This document shows positions 46,880-59,000 of a stretch of DNA of 64,000 bases, piece by piece (positions within the stretch are counted from its first letter, which is position 1; each line of letters begins with the position of its first letter). Position numbers and translations under genes: made by a program. The notes below the pieces were generated by a model. The model was not told the origin of the DNA. It searched no databases and saw nothing but the letters and a program-made list of their open reading frames with translations. The DNA comes from Brachypodius melanocephalos (Eukaryota; Chordata; Aves; Passeriformes; Pycnonotidae), in assembly GCA_013398615.1 (NCBI GenBank), contig VZSR01001479.1:18489122-18553121 (forward strand), written 5' to 3'.

Positions 46880-47560
46880 TAGGCTATAATCTCAGATTTA
46901 GGAGATTTATAGATTCAGTCAGTGGAAGGAAGAGTTGATGTGATTCACCTAAGCTCCTGTGACGCATTTGGCTTGGTATCACACAGTATTTTTATTAAGG
47001 AAATATGTAATAGCAGGCACCCTTGAAATGATTAACAGCAGGGTCTGAAGTGTTGTTCTAAAGGGGGTGCTGTTTCTCACCTCTTTCCTGAGAATTCCTC
47101 CAGATACCCAGGGTCCTCCAGCCCTACACCCTCTGCTATTTAAAATTTTTATTGATAGCCTGGAAGGAGACATAAGTCCATTAATAATTAAGTCTCACCT
47201 ATCCTTAGAGAGGTGTGACATTTGTTCTGGGCATGACAAATTACCATCTTAAAAAGCCTATACTTCTCCAAAGCTTAGAGGCAGGCCAGAAAACTGGGTC
47301 AGACCAGAGTTTTAATTTTAGTTAGCTTATCAGGCTAGATGGATCTCACACTTAGACACTGAGCTGGCACTTCATGGTGAGCTGCACAAAAAAAAATTGA
47401 TTGATGTCTTTAGGGGAAAAGAAAGGTGATCATTATCCACTAGGGTGAAAAGCCTGTGAACACAAAGTGAGGTCTTATATTTGGCAAAGGGAGAGTCAAA
47501 CTAGAAGAAAGGCAGCAGTCAACTAGCAACTGGGGCAATGTGCTGAGGCTGTGATGAATT
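46880..47560 (+). mobile_element. Second plus-strand ancient CR1 fragment, palm-domain region
   Basis: From 46934 one frame reads VDVIHLSSCDAFGLVSHSIF, clearly homologous to the VDVIYLDFxKAFDxVPHxIL block of CR1 reverse transcriptases. At 47136-47171 another frame reads LFKIFIDSLEGD, corresponding to LFNIFINDLE. A frameshift separates the blocks. These blocks lie upstream, in consensus terms, of most of the neighbouring copy at 44.7-46.3 kb, so this is a separate insertion or a duplicated piece rather than its continuation. The right end beyond about 47250 is uncertain. Confidence 0.7.
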
Positions 47561-50500
47561 CTCCTCTGTGGAAATTTATTTGATCAAGATTTTCTGTTGT
47601 CCAAAAGCTCCTCTGTGATCTGAGCTTGCAAATTCAAGGTTGCTCAGGAGCCTGTGGCATGTATGCATCAAAATGAAATTATCCTCTTCTGACCTTAAAA
47701 GCCTGTGTGTCTTTACTGTGTCACACCTGCATGCTATGAAGTTCTTGGTGTCAGAAGGGCTCTCGCTCCTTCTTTTTACTGAAGAGGTAAGAGTGGAAGA
47801 GCTGGCTGCTTCTCATGACCTGGCAGACAAAGCCAACTCATCGAGAGGGCATCTTTTTATCTAGTCACAGTGACTAGAAACAGAGATGGCTGTGTAAACA
47901 CACCAGTTTGACATTGCCTGTAGTATGAGTCTCTGTCTGATACTTTTGAGATGAAGTTGTACCTGTTTTGTCTGGCAGATTGCTGTCTGGGAAAATGGAT
48001 CCGGAGGCTTCATCGAACTGTAGAGCAACATACACCCAGGCCAAGATGCAGGTTGTAGGCATGGTAGGAGGAAACCAGGCATTTTATATCGAAGTTTGGA
48101 GCTCTGTTAATTGATTCCCTGGCCTTGTACTTCCTACTCAACAAATAGGAAGTGGCTCTAAGAACTCCTCCGGTGAAGGCTCACAACAAGGATTTGATAC
48201 AATTCTCCAAGAGAAAGACTGAGCCTCACTGGAGTTTTACTTAGCAAATCCCTTGCTGGTGCAAGAGAATACGGACTCAGCCATAGCTTGCATGAGTCTT
48301 GCTTTCTTGTATTTGATGCTTGTAGCTTTTGGCCCTTTTTTAGGTTAGTGACAGGTGCTTTTCAAAAGCCAGTATGTTAGTGTCAGGATGTTAGGAGGTG
48401 TCCCATGGCTGTAGAATGTCTTATGCAGGCACAGAGTGCACATGTTCCTGCCAGAGGAGGAGACAGTTGTCTGGCCACTGAACACCAGGCTTGATGACCA
48501 GAAAGAAGCTATTATGCTCTGGAGAGGCCCCCCTCCTTCCAAGGGCTGTCATTCCAAGCTGCAATCTGACTTCCCCTGCCAGGGCAGTTGCTGAACCAGC
48601 CCTTATCTCAGAGACACTCTGGTATGCCGCAGAATTAAATGCATTGGAGGAATTCAATCAGCCAGAACAATAGGCTTGCATTGCTGGCTTGAACCCGTGT
48701 GTTAGGAAGCAGTGATTCATACACAGCATTATGGAGATTCATGCAAGGAAACCAGTACCTGGTGGTTTACACACAACAGAACCAGCTACACACATCTTTT
48801 GTTTCCCACTTCATGGAAAAATTCAACCTTCTTTCTGTGAGAACAAGCATATGCATTGTTACTTTTTCATGGCCACTCCACTAGGCTATTCAGTTGGACA
48901 AATTTAGAATAGGAATGGCTGGAAAATAACTATTATATCCTGAACTTGCACAAAACCATAAGCTTTCACTGCAAAGAGGTGACTTTGTTTTCCCCTCAAT
49001 CTGGTTTTGATGTTCTCTTTCTCCTTCCTTTTATGCAAAGCTCTCCACCCCAGAAGGCAGGCAAGCAGCCAATCTACCTCTGTACCCCACTCCAAAATAA
49101 ATGTTAGATGCTAAAAAGCACACGAAAGGGAACTGTGAAAGCATTTCTGAAAAGAGTTGCTGTTTTGAGGGCTTTTTTGCTAACTTTGAGAGCTTTTATG
49201 TGTTTTCCACAATACACCCTACTCTGATTGACTGAGGTTCCTAAACCGTGGTTCAGCCAGACTGTCTGATAGGTCAGAGGACATCTGCCACACAGATAGA
49301 CCTGCTACGCTAAAAATGCCACACGCCTTTCCTCTGCTACATTCCTCTCTGACAAAAACAACATACCCTGGACTGATAAAACGAGTGCTGTGTTGAGAGG
49401 TTTGTCCAAAATATTGGATACCTCTGTGGTAGATCTGAAACATTGCTTCTTAGATCCATGTCCAGGGTGATGCAGACCTGGCATGGCTCCACCCAAAAGC
49501 AGATTCTCAGCTGGAAAAAATCCCCTGACGGCAGCAGAGCTAAAGTGATTTACAGCAGCTGGGATATCAGGGTACAGCACACAAAAAGGTGTGTGCACAC
49601 ACTGGATGGTCTGCTTACCCTCTGCCATCCAGGAAGCCATTCCCACTGGCAGTTATTCACTGGCCATTCTTCCTTTCCCTGAATGGATAAGTCTCACCAC
49701 CTCATGTTCTAAATTTACGCCATTGTAAGAGGACTGGGAATTCCTGGGCTTTTTACTACTCTTACAGAGGTAAAGCCCAAAGAGCCACACTGGGAACACT
49801 AGTCTCTCAGCTAAGCAGACACCATCCCAGTGCACAGCCAGGAGAAGACCTGGAGTCCCTGTAGGATGGCTTGTTTCCCAAGGAGCCCATTGAGGCTATG
49901 GTGCAGCACATGAAGGCAGGGGCAGGAGGTATGTGCTCCACACAGCCTGTCAGAGCTCAGAGAGGCTCCTGCATTGCTGATGTTACAGTTGCATCTGTGG
50001 ATGGTCAGTGTCTGGATGGCTTGAATCCAGGCTCCCTCATGAATAAAGCATGCGGGGATACTGAAACTCCAGCTGTTGTGCCCAAATCCCACTGCCTGTT
50101 ACAGGGAAAGACAGATTGCTCACAAAAGGGCAAGTGTGAGTGACTGGCCACAGGGATCTGTTCTCCCCAGTCCATCAAATATTTCCATGTGTTTCGTTCC
50201 AAAACATTGATGTGCCGAGCCTTGGGAGCTTTATATTTAGCAAGAAACATAAATCACAGATGCAGGGGGCAGCTTCTGTAATGTTCCCTGGCTTATCAAC
50301 TGTACTACTAATAGCTCAGAGAAGCTTGTAAATTGGACTGTGAACACTATAGTGCAAGCAGGGGAAAAAATAAATCCATACCTCTGGCATAGGCTGGGAA
50401 GTGTTTTCTGGTGACAGGTTCTCTGCTCCCTGTCAGGAACCTCCTGGACAGGCTCCCAGGAGGCTATGAAGTGTCAGAAGAACAAATGGGATCCCGGCAA

Positions 50501-51640
50501 TTCAGAAACTTGAGTGTGACACTGGTGCGTGGATTTCTCTGTATTTGCAGCACGGATTTGTGTGTAGGCTCCCTGTCACTGATGTGTTCAAAGGTGAGCC
50601 ATCAAGCAGAAGAGCATGGTAGATGGAGGGGGTGGAAGGTGGTGAACAGGTGTCCCAGCATTATTTCAGTTTTGCTGGAGTCCCAACAGATGAACGGGAC
50701 TGCTAAGACATCCCAGAGGTGCACGGACATTTGCAATATAAAGACCACAGCACAAATCCTAAGGCAGAACGTGATAAAGAAGTCAGAGGTCTCTTTCTTC
50801 TTTTTCTTTCCTCCTGGTTTTGTTCATTTTTTCAAATAAGAAGTCTCACACATGTCCTATTCTGTTTTTTGGGAAGCGGTTTGTAAATTCAGTGTTTTGG
50901 ATAAAGAGCCCTTGAGCTCAGGAACACTCAAGTGAATGGCATCAGCCTTCCCATGCCTGAGAAGGTCAACAGCCTTCCCAGCACATTCAGAAGTGATGCA
51001 CTGGCATGCTTTTTGCAGGAAAGGTTTGAATTGCCCCTTTGTACTTCATTGTTTTATGCCTCTGGATAGCTCAGTGTTTAGATTAATAATAATGCTGTGT
51101 ATTCTTGCAGTTCCATCCATCTAAAGACCAAGAACTGGTTTACCAACATCAAAAAATCTGTCCTTTTGCATTGGAATTCGACATTGACTGATTTTCTTAA
51201 AATCAACATTCTGATGTATTTTCCCTCTAGCAGTTTGCCCTGGACTAAGAAATTCCTTTAAGCAGAATCTGAGAATGGCTTTCCTGGTTTCTTCTTGAGT
51301 TCACAGCAAAACTTGCCAAAAGGGGAAAGTGTGCATCCAACACTACAATAATACACATGAGGTCCTGCTTTATGCAAAAAGTGAACAACCCAAAGGAAAT
51401 AACCAAATACTTGCTCATTCACAAGGCTTCTTCACCAGCAGCCAGATTATAATTTTAGCAATGGGAGGTGGTGGAGTTTGGGCACATGGGATCTGTGAGC
51501 TGGCATGTCTCTCCCAGAGCTTCATCGTGACCCCATGCCGAGAAGCACTCATATCACTGAAGCAAACACAACAGAAGCCAGCCTGAGGATTTGCCTGCTG
51601 GGCTGGCTTCACAGGAGCTGCACCGTGGGGATACACTGTC
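47561..51640. other. Unique non-coding sequence, no gene recognised
   Basis: Open frames up to about 140 codons (for example plus strand 50411-50839) lack domains and overlap frames on the other strand. No repeat or RNA gene recognised. Confidence 0.5.
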
Positions 51641-51649
51641 ATGATGTTA

Positions 51650-52500
51650 TGGCATTCAGTTATCTCAGATTTAAGCACAGGCTCAGTTCTCTTGAAGTCC
51701 TTTGTGAAAACTGGTTTTCTGGAATTTCCCAAGTCTCTGTAATTTTTCTGGTTTCTCCCTCTTGCTTAATCTCTGCTTTGCCCCATAGTCCAGCCAGGAC
51801 CATCAGTGGAGCTTTTCTAGGTATTAATACATGAGTCTCATTTTGCAACTGTGTGTAATAATCCTGAACCTGAGAAAACTTGCCTGTGGTCTGTTACAAA
51901 AAAGGTTTTATCAAGCCCATTTTCCTTTGTTCCTTTAATTGTGCCCAATCCTTACCTTGTTTTAGAGCTGAGTATCCACACAGAAGCAGCATCCACATAT
52001 TTATAGAGCACAGCTTCTTTTCTGTGACATACCCAACTCTCTCGCTGCTGGCGGACTGAGAGGGCTGCCCACTCTGGATACCCTCCTATTGTGCAATGGG
52101 ATTTCACTCCATTTACTTTCCATGAACTCTGCTAACATTGTGCAGGGCTCTGTTTGTGCTCCTGTGTCTATTTTAAAATGGAACACCTTGTGGACTTCTG
52201 TCATTCAGAATTTTACAAATACTTCACCCTTTTTATGACATATTGACTGTTGAAGCTAACAACAACACTTTGTCATGGTTTTCTCTTTCTCTGTTGCCTC
52301 TGGTGGAGCTTATTTACCTCTTTCTGTGGGAATTAACCTCTACTTTCTAGACTTTCCTTATCATAGATCTAAAAATACATATGATCTTATAAAACCTGCT
52401 GTTCTAATCCTTCTTCACCGAAGCCATGATTTTGCCAATGATTCTTTCTGGCAGCCACCAGCTTTCCTGGATGTTATAATCTCTGCCTGTTAGGCAGGGT
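51650..52500 (-). mobile_element. Degenerate Ty3/gypsy-like retroelement remnant with aspartic-protease motif
   Basis: On the minus strand the frame from 52204 to 52001 contains FKIDTGAQ, with codons of the catalytic DTGA at 52168-52157. This matches the xFKIDTGAxxNV active-site flap of Ty3/gypsy-class LTR retrotransposon proteases. About 270 bp further along the element, near 51900-51841, another frame reads VFSGSGLL, resembling the conserved F-x-G-x-G stretch between protease and reverse transcriptase in this class. Upstream of the protease (52290-52480) a basic patch could be a ruined zinc-knuckle region. Stops and frameshifts are frequent, and I could not identify a reverse-transcriptase core or LTRs. 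The motif could be chance, but two landmarks in order and at plausible spacing argue against it. Confidence 0.45.
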
Positions 52501-52615
52501 TTCTTATCTGTATTATATCTGTGAAAGGAACTTTAGGAGTTTGGACCCTGTGGTGCTGAGACCTGCATAAAAAAACATCTGGAACAGTAGTCCCTGATCC
52601 AAGACAGCTAAGAAA

Positions 52616-52683
<68 letters not shown>

Positions 52684-52692
52684 TTTTTTTTT
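52616..52692. repeat. Compound (TA)n(CA)n(TA)n microsatellite plus T tract
   Basis: About 25 bp of TA repeat, ACATA, about 22 bp of CA repeat, then 14 bp of TA and T10. Each section is nearly perfect, so the array is probably young and polymorphic. The alternating purine-pyrimidine character favours cruciform or Z-DNA. It lies about 115 bp to the right of the Ty3/gypsy-like remnant. Confidence 0.95.
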
Positions 52693-55426
52693 GGCTCATG
52701 CTATGCTTTAGTGTCTTGAAAGTATTTTAAAAAATAAATGAGTGTGACCAGACCAAAAGCTTCCACTAAAGGCCTTTCTCTGCGTATCTCCTGTCTCTGT
52801 ATTTAGTAGAGATCACAATTTCATAATCCTGAATGTCTTGGGGCTGTCAGAACAGCCTGTCATTCACAGCCTAACAAAAGGAAGCAAATGCCTCGCCTAG
52901 CCTGTATTAAATAATATTCTAGGTTTACAAGTATTTACCAGGACCATTATGTAATGGATGAGGTTATCCTTTGTTTGTCGAGGCTTATTTCCTGGAAATC
53001 TATGCTCCTGCCCCACTGAAACATAAAAAACACAGTTCAGGCACTCAAAAACATAAGCCTGGACAGAAATAGTAAGACTTCAAAAATATGTTTGAAAGGC
53101 AAGATCTTTTTTTTCATTCTGATGCAGATATGAAGCATTCAGGCACATCACTATCAAAGTATTAAACTTTCTTCAAGAGCTTCAAACACCAGAAACATGC
53201 ATTTAAGTGTACATAATTTCATGATTTATCAAAACTGTTGCCCAATAATGCACCCATTGCCTTTCAATGGTGTAAAAGGCGCTACTGGAGGGACAGAGGA
53301 GGCTGCTGTCAGCTTCAGGTGAGATGCATTCAGCAAAACTGATAATAGTCCAAACTCTCTGCAGACAAAAGACCTGGACCCCAGGTTGAAGGCCTTGCTT
53401 GGCATTGGATGGCCAGAGGCACTGCACGGAATATTAAGCATGGTGTAGGCATGTGATACTAAGTTGCTGGCAGCCTCCCAGAAGAGTCCTATTCTCATTG
53501 CATTCCTTGGATGTCTCCCAGCCACTGGCTTGAGAAAGTCGCTAACCTTGGTATGCTTCATTGTTCTGGCAGCATGTCTCAGTCCAGAGGGTGTCTCGTG
53601 ATCTCTGCTGACCATTGCCTCTGCACTTGGGCAGGTCATCCCAGAAACAGCTGAGCAGATTAATAGGTCTCTGTGGCGTGCACTGGTCCCTAGTGCCCAC
53701 TGCCAGGAACCAGAGCTGTGGTGTGACCAGACAAGAATTTCCAGCCACTGCCTGCCATCACCACTCCCCCTAACACCTTCTTCCAGGAGTGAGGAAAGGG
53801 GCAATGGGCAGTCTAACAGGGTCTGAGCCCTACTCTGAGCAGAGTTCAGAGCTTGAATCTTGGAGAACTTGAGCCACAGGAACAGTCTAGCAGGAGCTGG
53901 CTGACAGGCACATCATCCTCTCCTCAGGGAAAGCAGTGTTTACCCCCCACACTGCCTCTAGTCTTCTACCTCGGAATGCATGAGGTGTCTGGGCACCATG
54001 GCAATGGCAGTGACAGCACAACCAAGACATGATTTCTGCTCTTTGGCTCTCCTGCCAGTGCTGCTGGCCTAGCAGTGTGGACACATCAGTCAGAATGCTT
54101 TTTAGGGTCTGTTTGTCTTGAACTCAAAGCCACAAGTGCTCTTTGTAGCCTTGTGGCTTTGCCACACAACAGTCCACACACTTTTTCTCCCTGGGAATCT
54201 GGGCTGCTGTTGTATCCAAGATCCTTCCCCAGATGCCTTGCCAGCACCCACACCCTTATGCCAGAGCACTTATTCAAATAGGAAATAATCAAGCATGGGT
54301 CCTGGGCTGCTGCCAAGGTGCAGATCTGCCACTCTGCAGACAGGGCCTGAGGGTTTCCCTTAAAGCCAGCTGCACAGGAACAAAACACCTGAGTACTGAT
54401 CCCCTCATTGTTCCTCCTCCTTCCCTCTGGTTCTGCAAAAAGATTTCTTCTGGAGAGCAAGGGTCAAGGTAGGTGAACAGTGCCATGTGCTCGGTGGGGA
54501 CAGAGGAGGGTCTGAGGGCACTCTGTCACCTGCATGTCACATGGTCCTGCTGCATCAGGCAAGGCACCAGGTACTGTGGGATGGTCAGAGACTGTGGATG
54601 GACACATCCCGCTGTTGGTCACATCTGACAGACAGGGACATGCTGAGCCCAGAGGAAAGGTTGAAAAAGAATGGGAGAAAGTTCTATTTCCTTGAAGGAT
54701 GGAGAGGAGGAGAGGACAGCAGCAGCGAGAAACCAAAAGAGGATGCTGTGGAGATAATGCCATCTTCAAATCTCACACAATGGAATGGCTGCTGCCATGA
54801 AATTCCACTTTTCACAGCTCAGGAAAGAGGAGAGCAGTATACTAGAAATTCCTGCAGTGAGTACACGGGTCTGATGGGGAAGGGAAGGGAATGGAAGAAA
54901 GGTGTCCTCACACAACAAAGGATTTACAGACATATGTATCAAGATTGGTTGATAGACAGATTTTTGGATGAGGAGGATGAAGGAAACCTCAAGAAGCGAC
55001 TGAGGAAAACACCAGCTGGCAGAGGATGAAAGTTTCCCAGAGGGAAGGAGCATAATGAGTACTTGACCAGCTCCTCACACAAGAACAGACGCAATGCAAA
55101 CAGAAAGGGACACAAACCCTCTGTTGCTGTGAACTCCAGAGCCAGGACAAGATTTGGGTTGAGAAGATGCACCACTTTTATCTCTTCATAATTTCCTATT
55201 ATCTAGGAAATTATTCTGTATTTCAAGCGTTATTGCATTATTATGGGTTATTAATCAGATGACTGTAGGCTTCCATGTGTCTGATACTATTAACGTCTTC
55301 ATAAGCTTGGAGAAGCAGGATAAGGTTCAGTGACATTCAGACTACAGGGGGTAGCAGAGATTTCTCTCTTGTCTCTTTTTTAATGTTCAATAACTAGATG
55401 TTACACTCTCAACAGGAATGGAAAAT
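52693..55426. other. Unique non-coding sequence, no gene recognised
   Basis: Two of the longest frames in the window lie here: minus strand 53804-53229 (191 codons) and plus strand 54487-55029 (180 codons). Neither translation has a recognisable domain, and the first opens at a TTG codon. I do not support either as a gene. Confidence 0.45.
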
Positions 55427-56030
55427 CACAGAATATGCTGAGTTGAAAGGGACCCATGAGGATCATTGAATCCAACTCCTGGCCCTGCACAGGAACATCC
55501 CCAAGTGTCACACCACATGCTTGAAAGCATTATCCAAAAGCTTTTTTAACTCTGTCAGTCTTGGTGCTCTGCTCCTTGGGGAGCCTGTTCCAGTGCCCAG
55601 CCACCCTCTGGACGAAGAACCTTTTCCTGATATCCAACCGAAATCTCCTCTGATACAAGTTCAGGCCATTCCCTCAGGTCCTGTCACTGGTCACCACAAA
55701 GAAGAGATCAGTGCCTGCCCCTCCTCTTCCCTTCATGAGGAAGGTGTAACTGCAATGGGATCTCCCCTCAATCTCCTCTTCTCCAGACTGAACAGACCCA
55801 GTGCCCTCAGCTGCTCCTCATATGGCTTCCTCTCAAGGCCCTTCATCATCTTCATTGCCCTCCTTTGAATGCTCTATAATAGTTCAATATCTTCTATTGT
55901 GGCATCCAAAACTGCACACAGGACTCAAGATGAGGCTGCCCCAGCCCAGAACAGAGCAGGACAATGCCCTCCCTTGCCCAGCTGGTGAAGCTGTGCCTGA
56001 TGCACCCCAGGACCATCCAGGACACTTGCA
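55427..56030 (-). mobile_element. CR1 LINE 3' fragment, relatively young avian copy
   Basis: This is a 5'-truncated CR1 on the minus strand, the typical state of bird CR1 insertions. Its 3' end, here on the left, is TCACAGAATATGCTGAG, the reverse of the ATTCTGTGA-type terminal repeat of CR1. The coding part translates to recognisable C-terminal ORF2 blocks: RRFRLDIRKRFFVQRV, and HWNRLP near 55585. The right part carries the CVQFW block near 55900-55920, and homology fades at about 56030. It is clearly less decayed than the other LINE copies in the window, but it still has several stops and frameshifts. It resembles the CR1-E/J group common in neoavian genomes, an assignment by memory. Confidence 0.93.
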
Positions 56031-59000
56031 GAAAGCAGATCCATTTTAATTTTATCAACCTGTTTAATACAAAATGAAATTCATATATACTGATGATAAA
56101 TATTTCAAGATAATTCTCCAGTTTAAATTAAATTATTGATGTATCATGTTGAAGAGGCCCTGGGCTATCTTTGAAAATATGCAGGAAGTGAGAGACCAGC
56201 ATCTTCCATTTCCTGAAATGCATGGATTGGAAAAGTATAAGCTTCAAAATCTGTTCCTTTCATGCAGTAAAATTGAGACTGGGACAGAAGAAACAAACCA
56301 GCAAGTAGTCAACAAGCCAATCTGCAGGCACAAGAAGAGTTAAGACTACTAAATACAGAAGAAGATATCTTGATTAGGGCCTTCCATTACAAAGCCACTT
56401 ATTCTATGATTCAATAAATCATGCAGCAGCTCATATAGGGAGAAGACATGGGGAAGATGTTCACTGGTGGAAAGGGCAATGTCTTTCCAGCATGGAAGTC
56501 TACCCTTTGCCCACTTAGAGTCTGGCCTATAAACAACTGCAGTAAACAAGCACACATCCAGCAAAGCCTGACCATCAAAAGTTGGGGTCTACACACTTCC
56601 TGTCACAACCCTGAGCATATGGCACTGTACAGCACTTAATCTCATGGACACAAACTCTCTCTCCATAGGGCTTTCACTGCTATGACTGTGTGGGTGTTTA
56701 TTCAGACCAGATATTTGTCCTCCTGAGCTGGTGTGTGGCCTGCAGGCCTGTTTTCCACAAGCAGCCCTGTAAACACCATTAGTGAATTACCTTGTGGTCT
56801 TACCCTCAAGAGAGCTTCAAAACATCGCTGCATGTTTCTTCATAGCATGCATGGGAGAGGAGATGATGCTGCTCCAGGGAAAGAGAGACATCAAAGTTGC
56901 CAGAAGCTTCTTGCTAATTGTGGATGCCAAAATAAAGGCACTCAGGGCTTAATTTCCTAAAGCTGTGGGCAAGATTACAGCATTTTAGATATTTAGTGCT
57001 TAGCTCCCACTGATTTCCCCTCCAGGTATGTGTGCTCAGCACTGCCACAAATACTGTCTACAGCAAAAAACACAACACACAGTGAGTGATAGACAGAGAA
57101 GTTTGAGTGGGCTCTGCTGTTGCCCAGACAAGGAAGAGAGCATCTGTTTCTCCAGCAAAACATCTCTCTGTCTTGTCTACCAGGCACTCTCTGCTCCTGC
57201 CATGACAGCCACACCAGTGACATTGCTGGCAGTTGACCCAGAGCAGCTTTCTCCTCCAGAGCCCGGTGCCTTCCCGGATCAGGCAGCCCTGTGTGCTGAA
57301 GGAGGCAGAGGTCACACCAAAAATACTGCATGTGCTCACGTAACCAGAGAGCAGCGGAATGTCTCCTGAGCACAAGGCAGAGACATTCCTTATGCTTGGC
57401 ATCTCCTCGCTGAGTGATCAACTCTGCAACTTTAACATAAGGCACTGCAACAAAAAAAAGAGAATCTTTTAGAGAAAAAACGGTGAAAATATTTTGTCAC
57501 ATGGATTTATATTGATCACCCCTTTTGGCTGCCATAGAAGAATTATTAGTTTCAGTCAAGTTGTAAAGGTCTGCACTGCAGATTTGCTGCATAAAACAGG
57601 CTGTTCTTTTCTCCATAGAGAAGCTGCTTGCTAAAGGAAAGAAGGGAAAGACGAGAATGGAGCATGACACCAATTTTGACTATGAGTTTTGCAGCTATTT
57701 GCAGGCAACAGACAAACAGATGAGACTGAGGACTCGTAGGTTCAGTTCCAGGGTGCAGGTAGTCATCAGGATGAGCCATTGAACACCATTTTGCTGTTAC
57801 ATCATCGCTCAATTCTCGCCATTCAATCTTGGTCATGGTAATGAAAGTATCCAAAGAAAGGTCAGTTGCATAGAAGTTTAGACAGTAGCCTTTGATACTC
57901 CTGGCGTGAGTTTGATGCACGGTTGTGGAAAATAAAATTTGCAATTGATTTTGCTAAGTAGCTATTTCAAAGTAATAGAGGTCTTTCCCGCACTCTCTGG
58001 GCAGCATCCGCTTCAGAATGCCTCAGAGACGTTACCTCATTAATTTTAATGAGAAGCCCAGACGTGAGTCTGACACAACCATAAATTGTTCTTCCTGTGT
58101 GTGCATGTATGTGTGTGTTTAAAAGAGCTCCCTGTGTTACCCCATGAAGGACCTGACTGTGCTACATGCTGACGTTCACTGTTCAAGCATACGTCATCCT
58201 GGCTCCGCCACACTGCTCCCTTTTCATGCTTTGGCCACCCTTTGCAAATTACCTTAGTGCCTCTCTCTGCTGTGCCCTGCATTCACAAAACTTCTTCCGT
58301 CTCTCAGAGAGGACTGAGAGATCCTTCCACTCCATACACAACTCTAGATCAAGGCCATACAATCACCCCAAAATAGCCTCGCTCAGACACAGTGCTGACA
58401 GATATATATTCATATCTGTCCAACCCCATGTGCCACACTATCTTCTGTAAGACCCACAGACTTCAAGAAGTCCCCTTTTGCAAGGCACAAGCTTAAGGTT
58501 AGACCCAGAGCACAGGACTGAGGACAGCCATTGACCCTGTCAGCCCCAGAAAGGGGATGAACGAGGTGAAATGACAGCATGCCCTCCTGTTTTTCCCATT
58601 TGACCACCCACCCTGCCTTGCCACTGACCTTAGAGGCATGAGCCACCTTTGCTGAGGGAAACCCCTCACCCAGTTTATAGGTCACGGGAGGGATCCAGCT
58701 TTGCACCTCCTGCTAAGGACCATTGTGGAAAACTGGTGTTGTCAATCCAGACCTTTCACCAGCAGCCGTGAACTAAATCCCAAGGGTCTGCTGTGGGCAG
58801 CAGGAGCTGGCTACATAAATGGCATTGCCACACAGTACAGGAGCTGTTTGTCCCTGCAGTGATGTCATTTTATCTTACATAAGAAGCAAAACGAATGGCA
58901 AGAAGTCACCTCCCATGGTACCTGAGCTCCTAAAATGCCTTCCTCCCATATGCCTGCATTTCAGACACAACCTATTTCCCCTTACAGAAAAATCTTTTCT

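Noticed and set aside
53229..53804. 191-codon open frame on the minus strand
   Set aside because: It begins with a TTG codon, and the translation has no known domain or plausible splice structure.
54487..55029. 180-codon open frame on the plus strand, acidic/basic C-terminus
   Set aside because: The charged tail comes from a purine-rich tract; no domain or family recognised.
57739..57749. tRNA B-box-like GGTTCAGTTCC
   Set aside because: No matching A box at the required distance and no cloverleaf; a chance match is more likely than a tRNA or SINE head.
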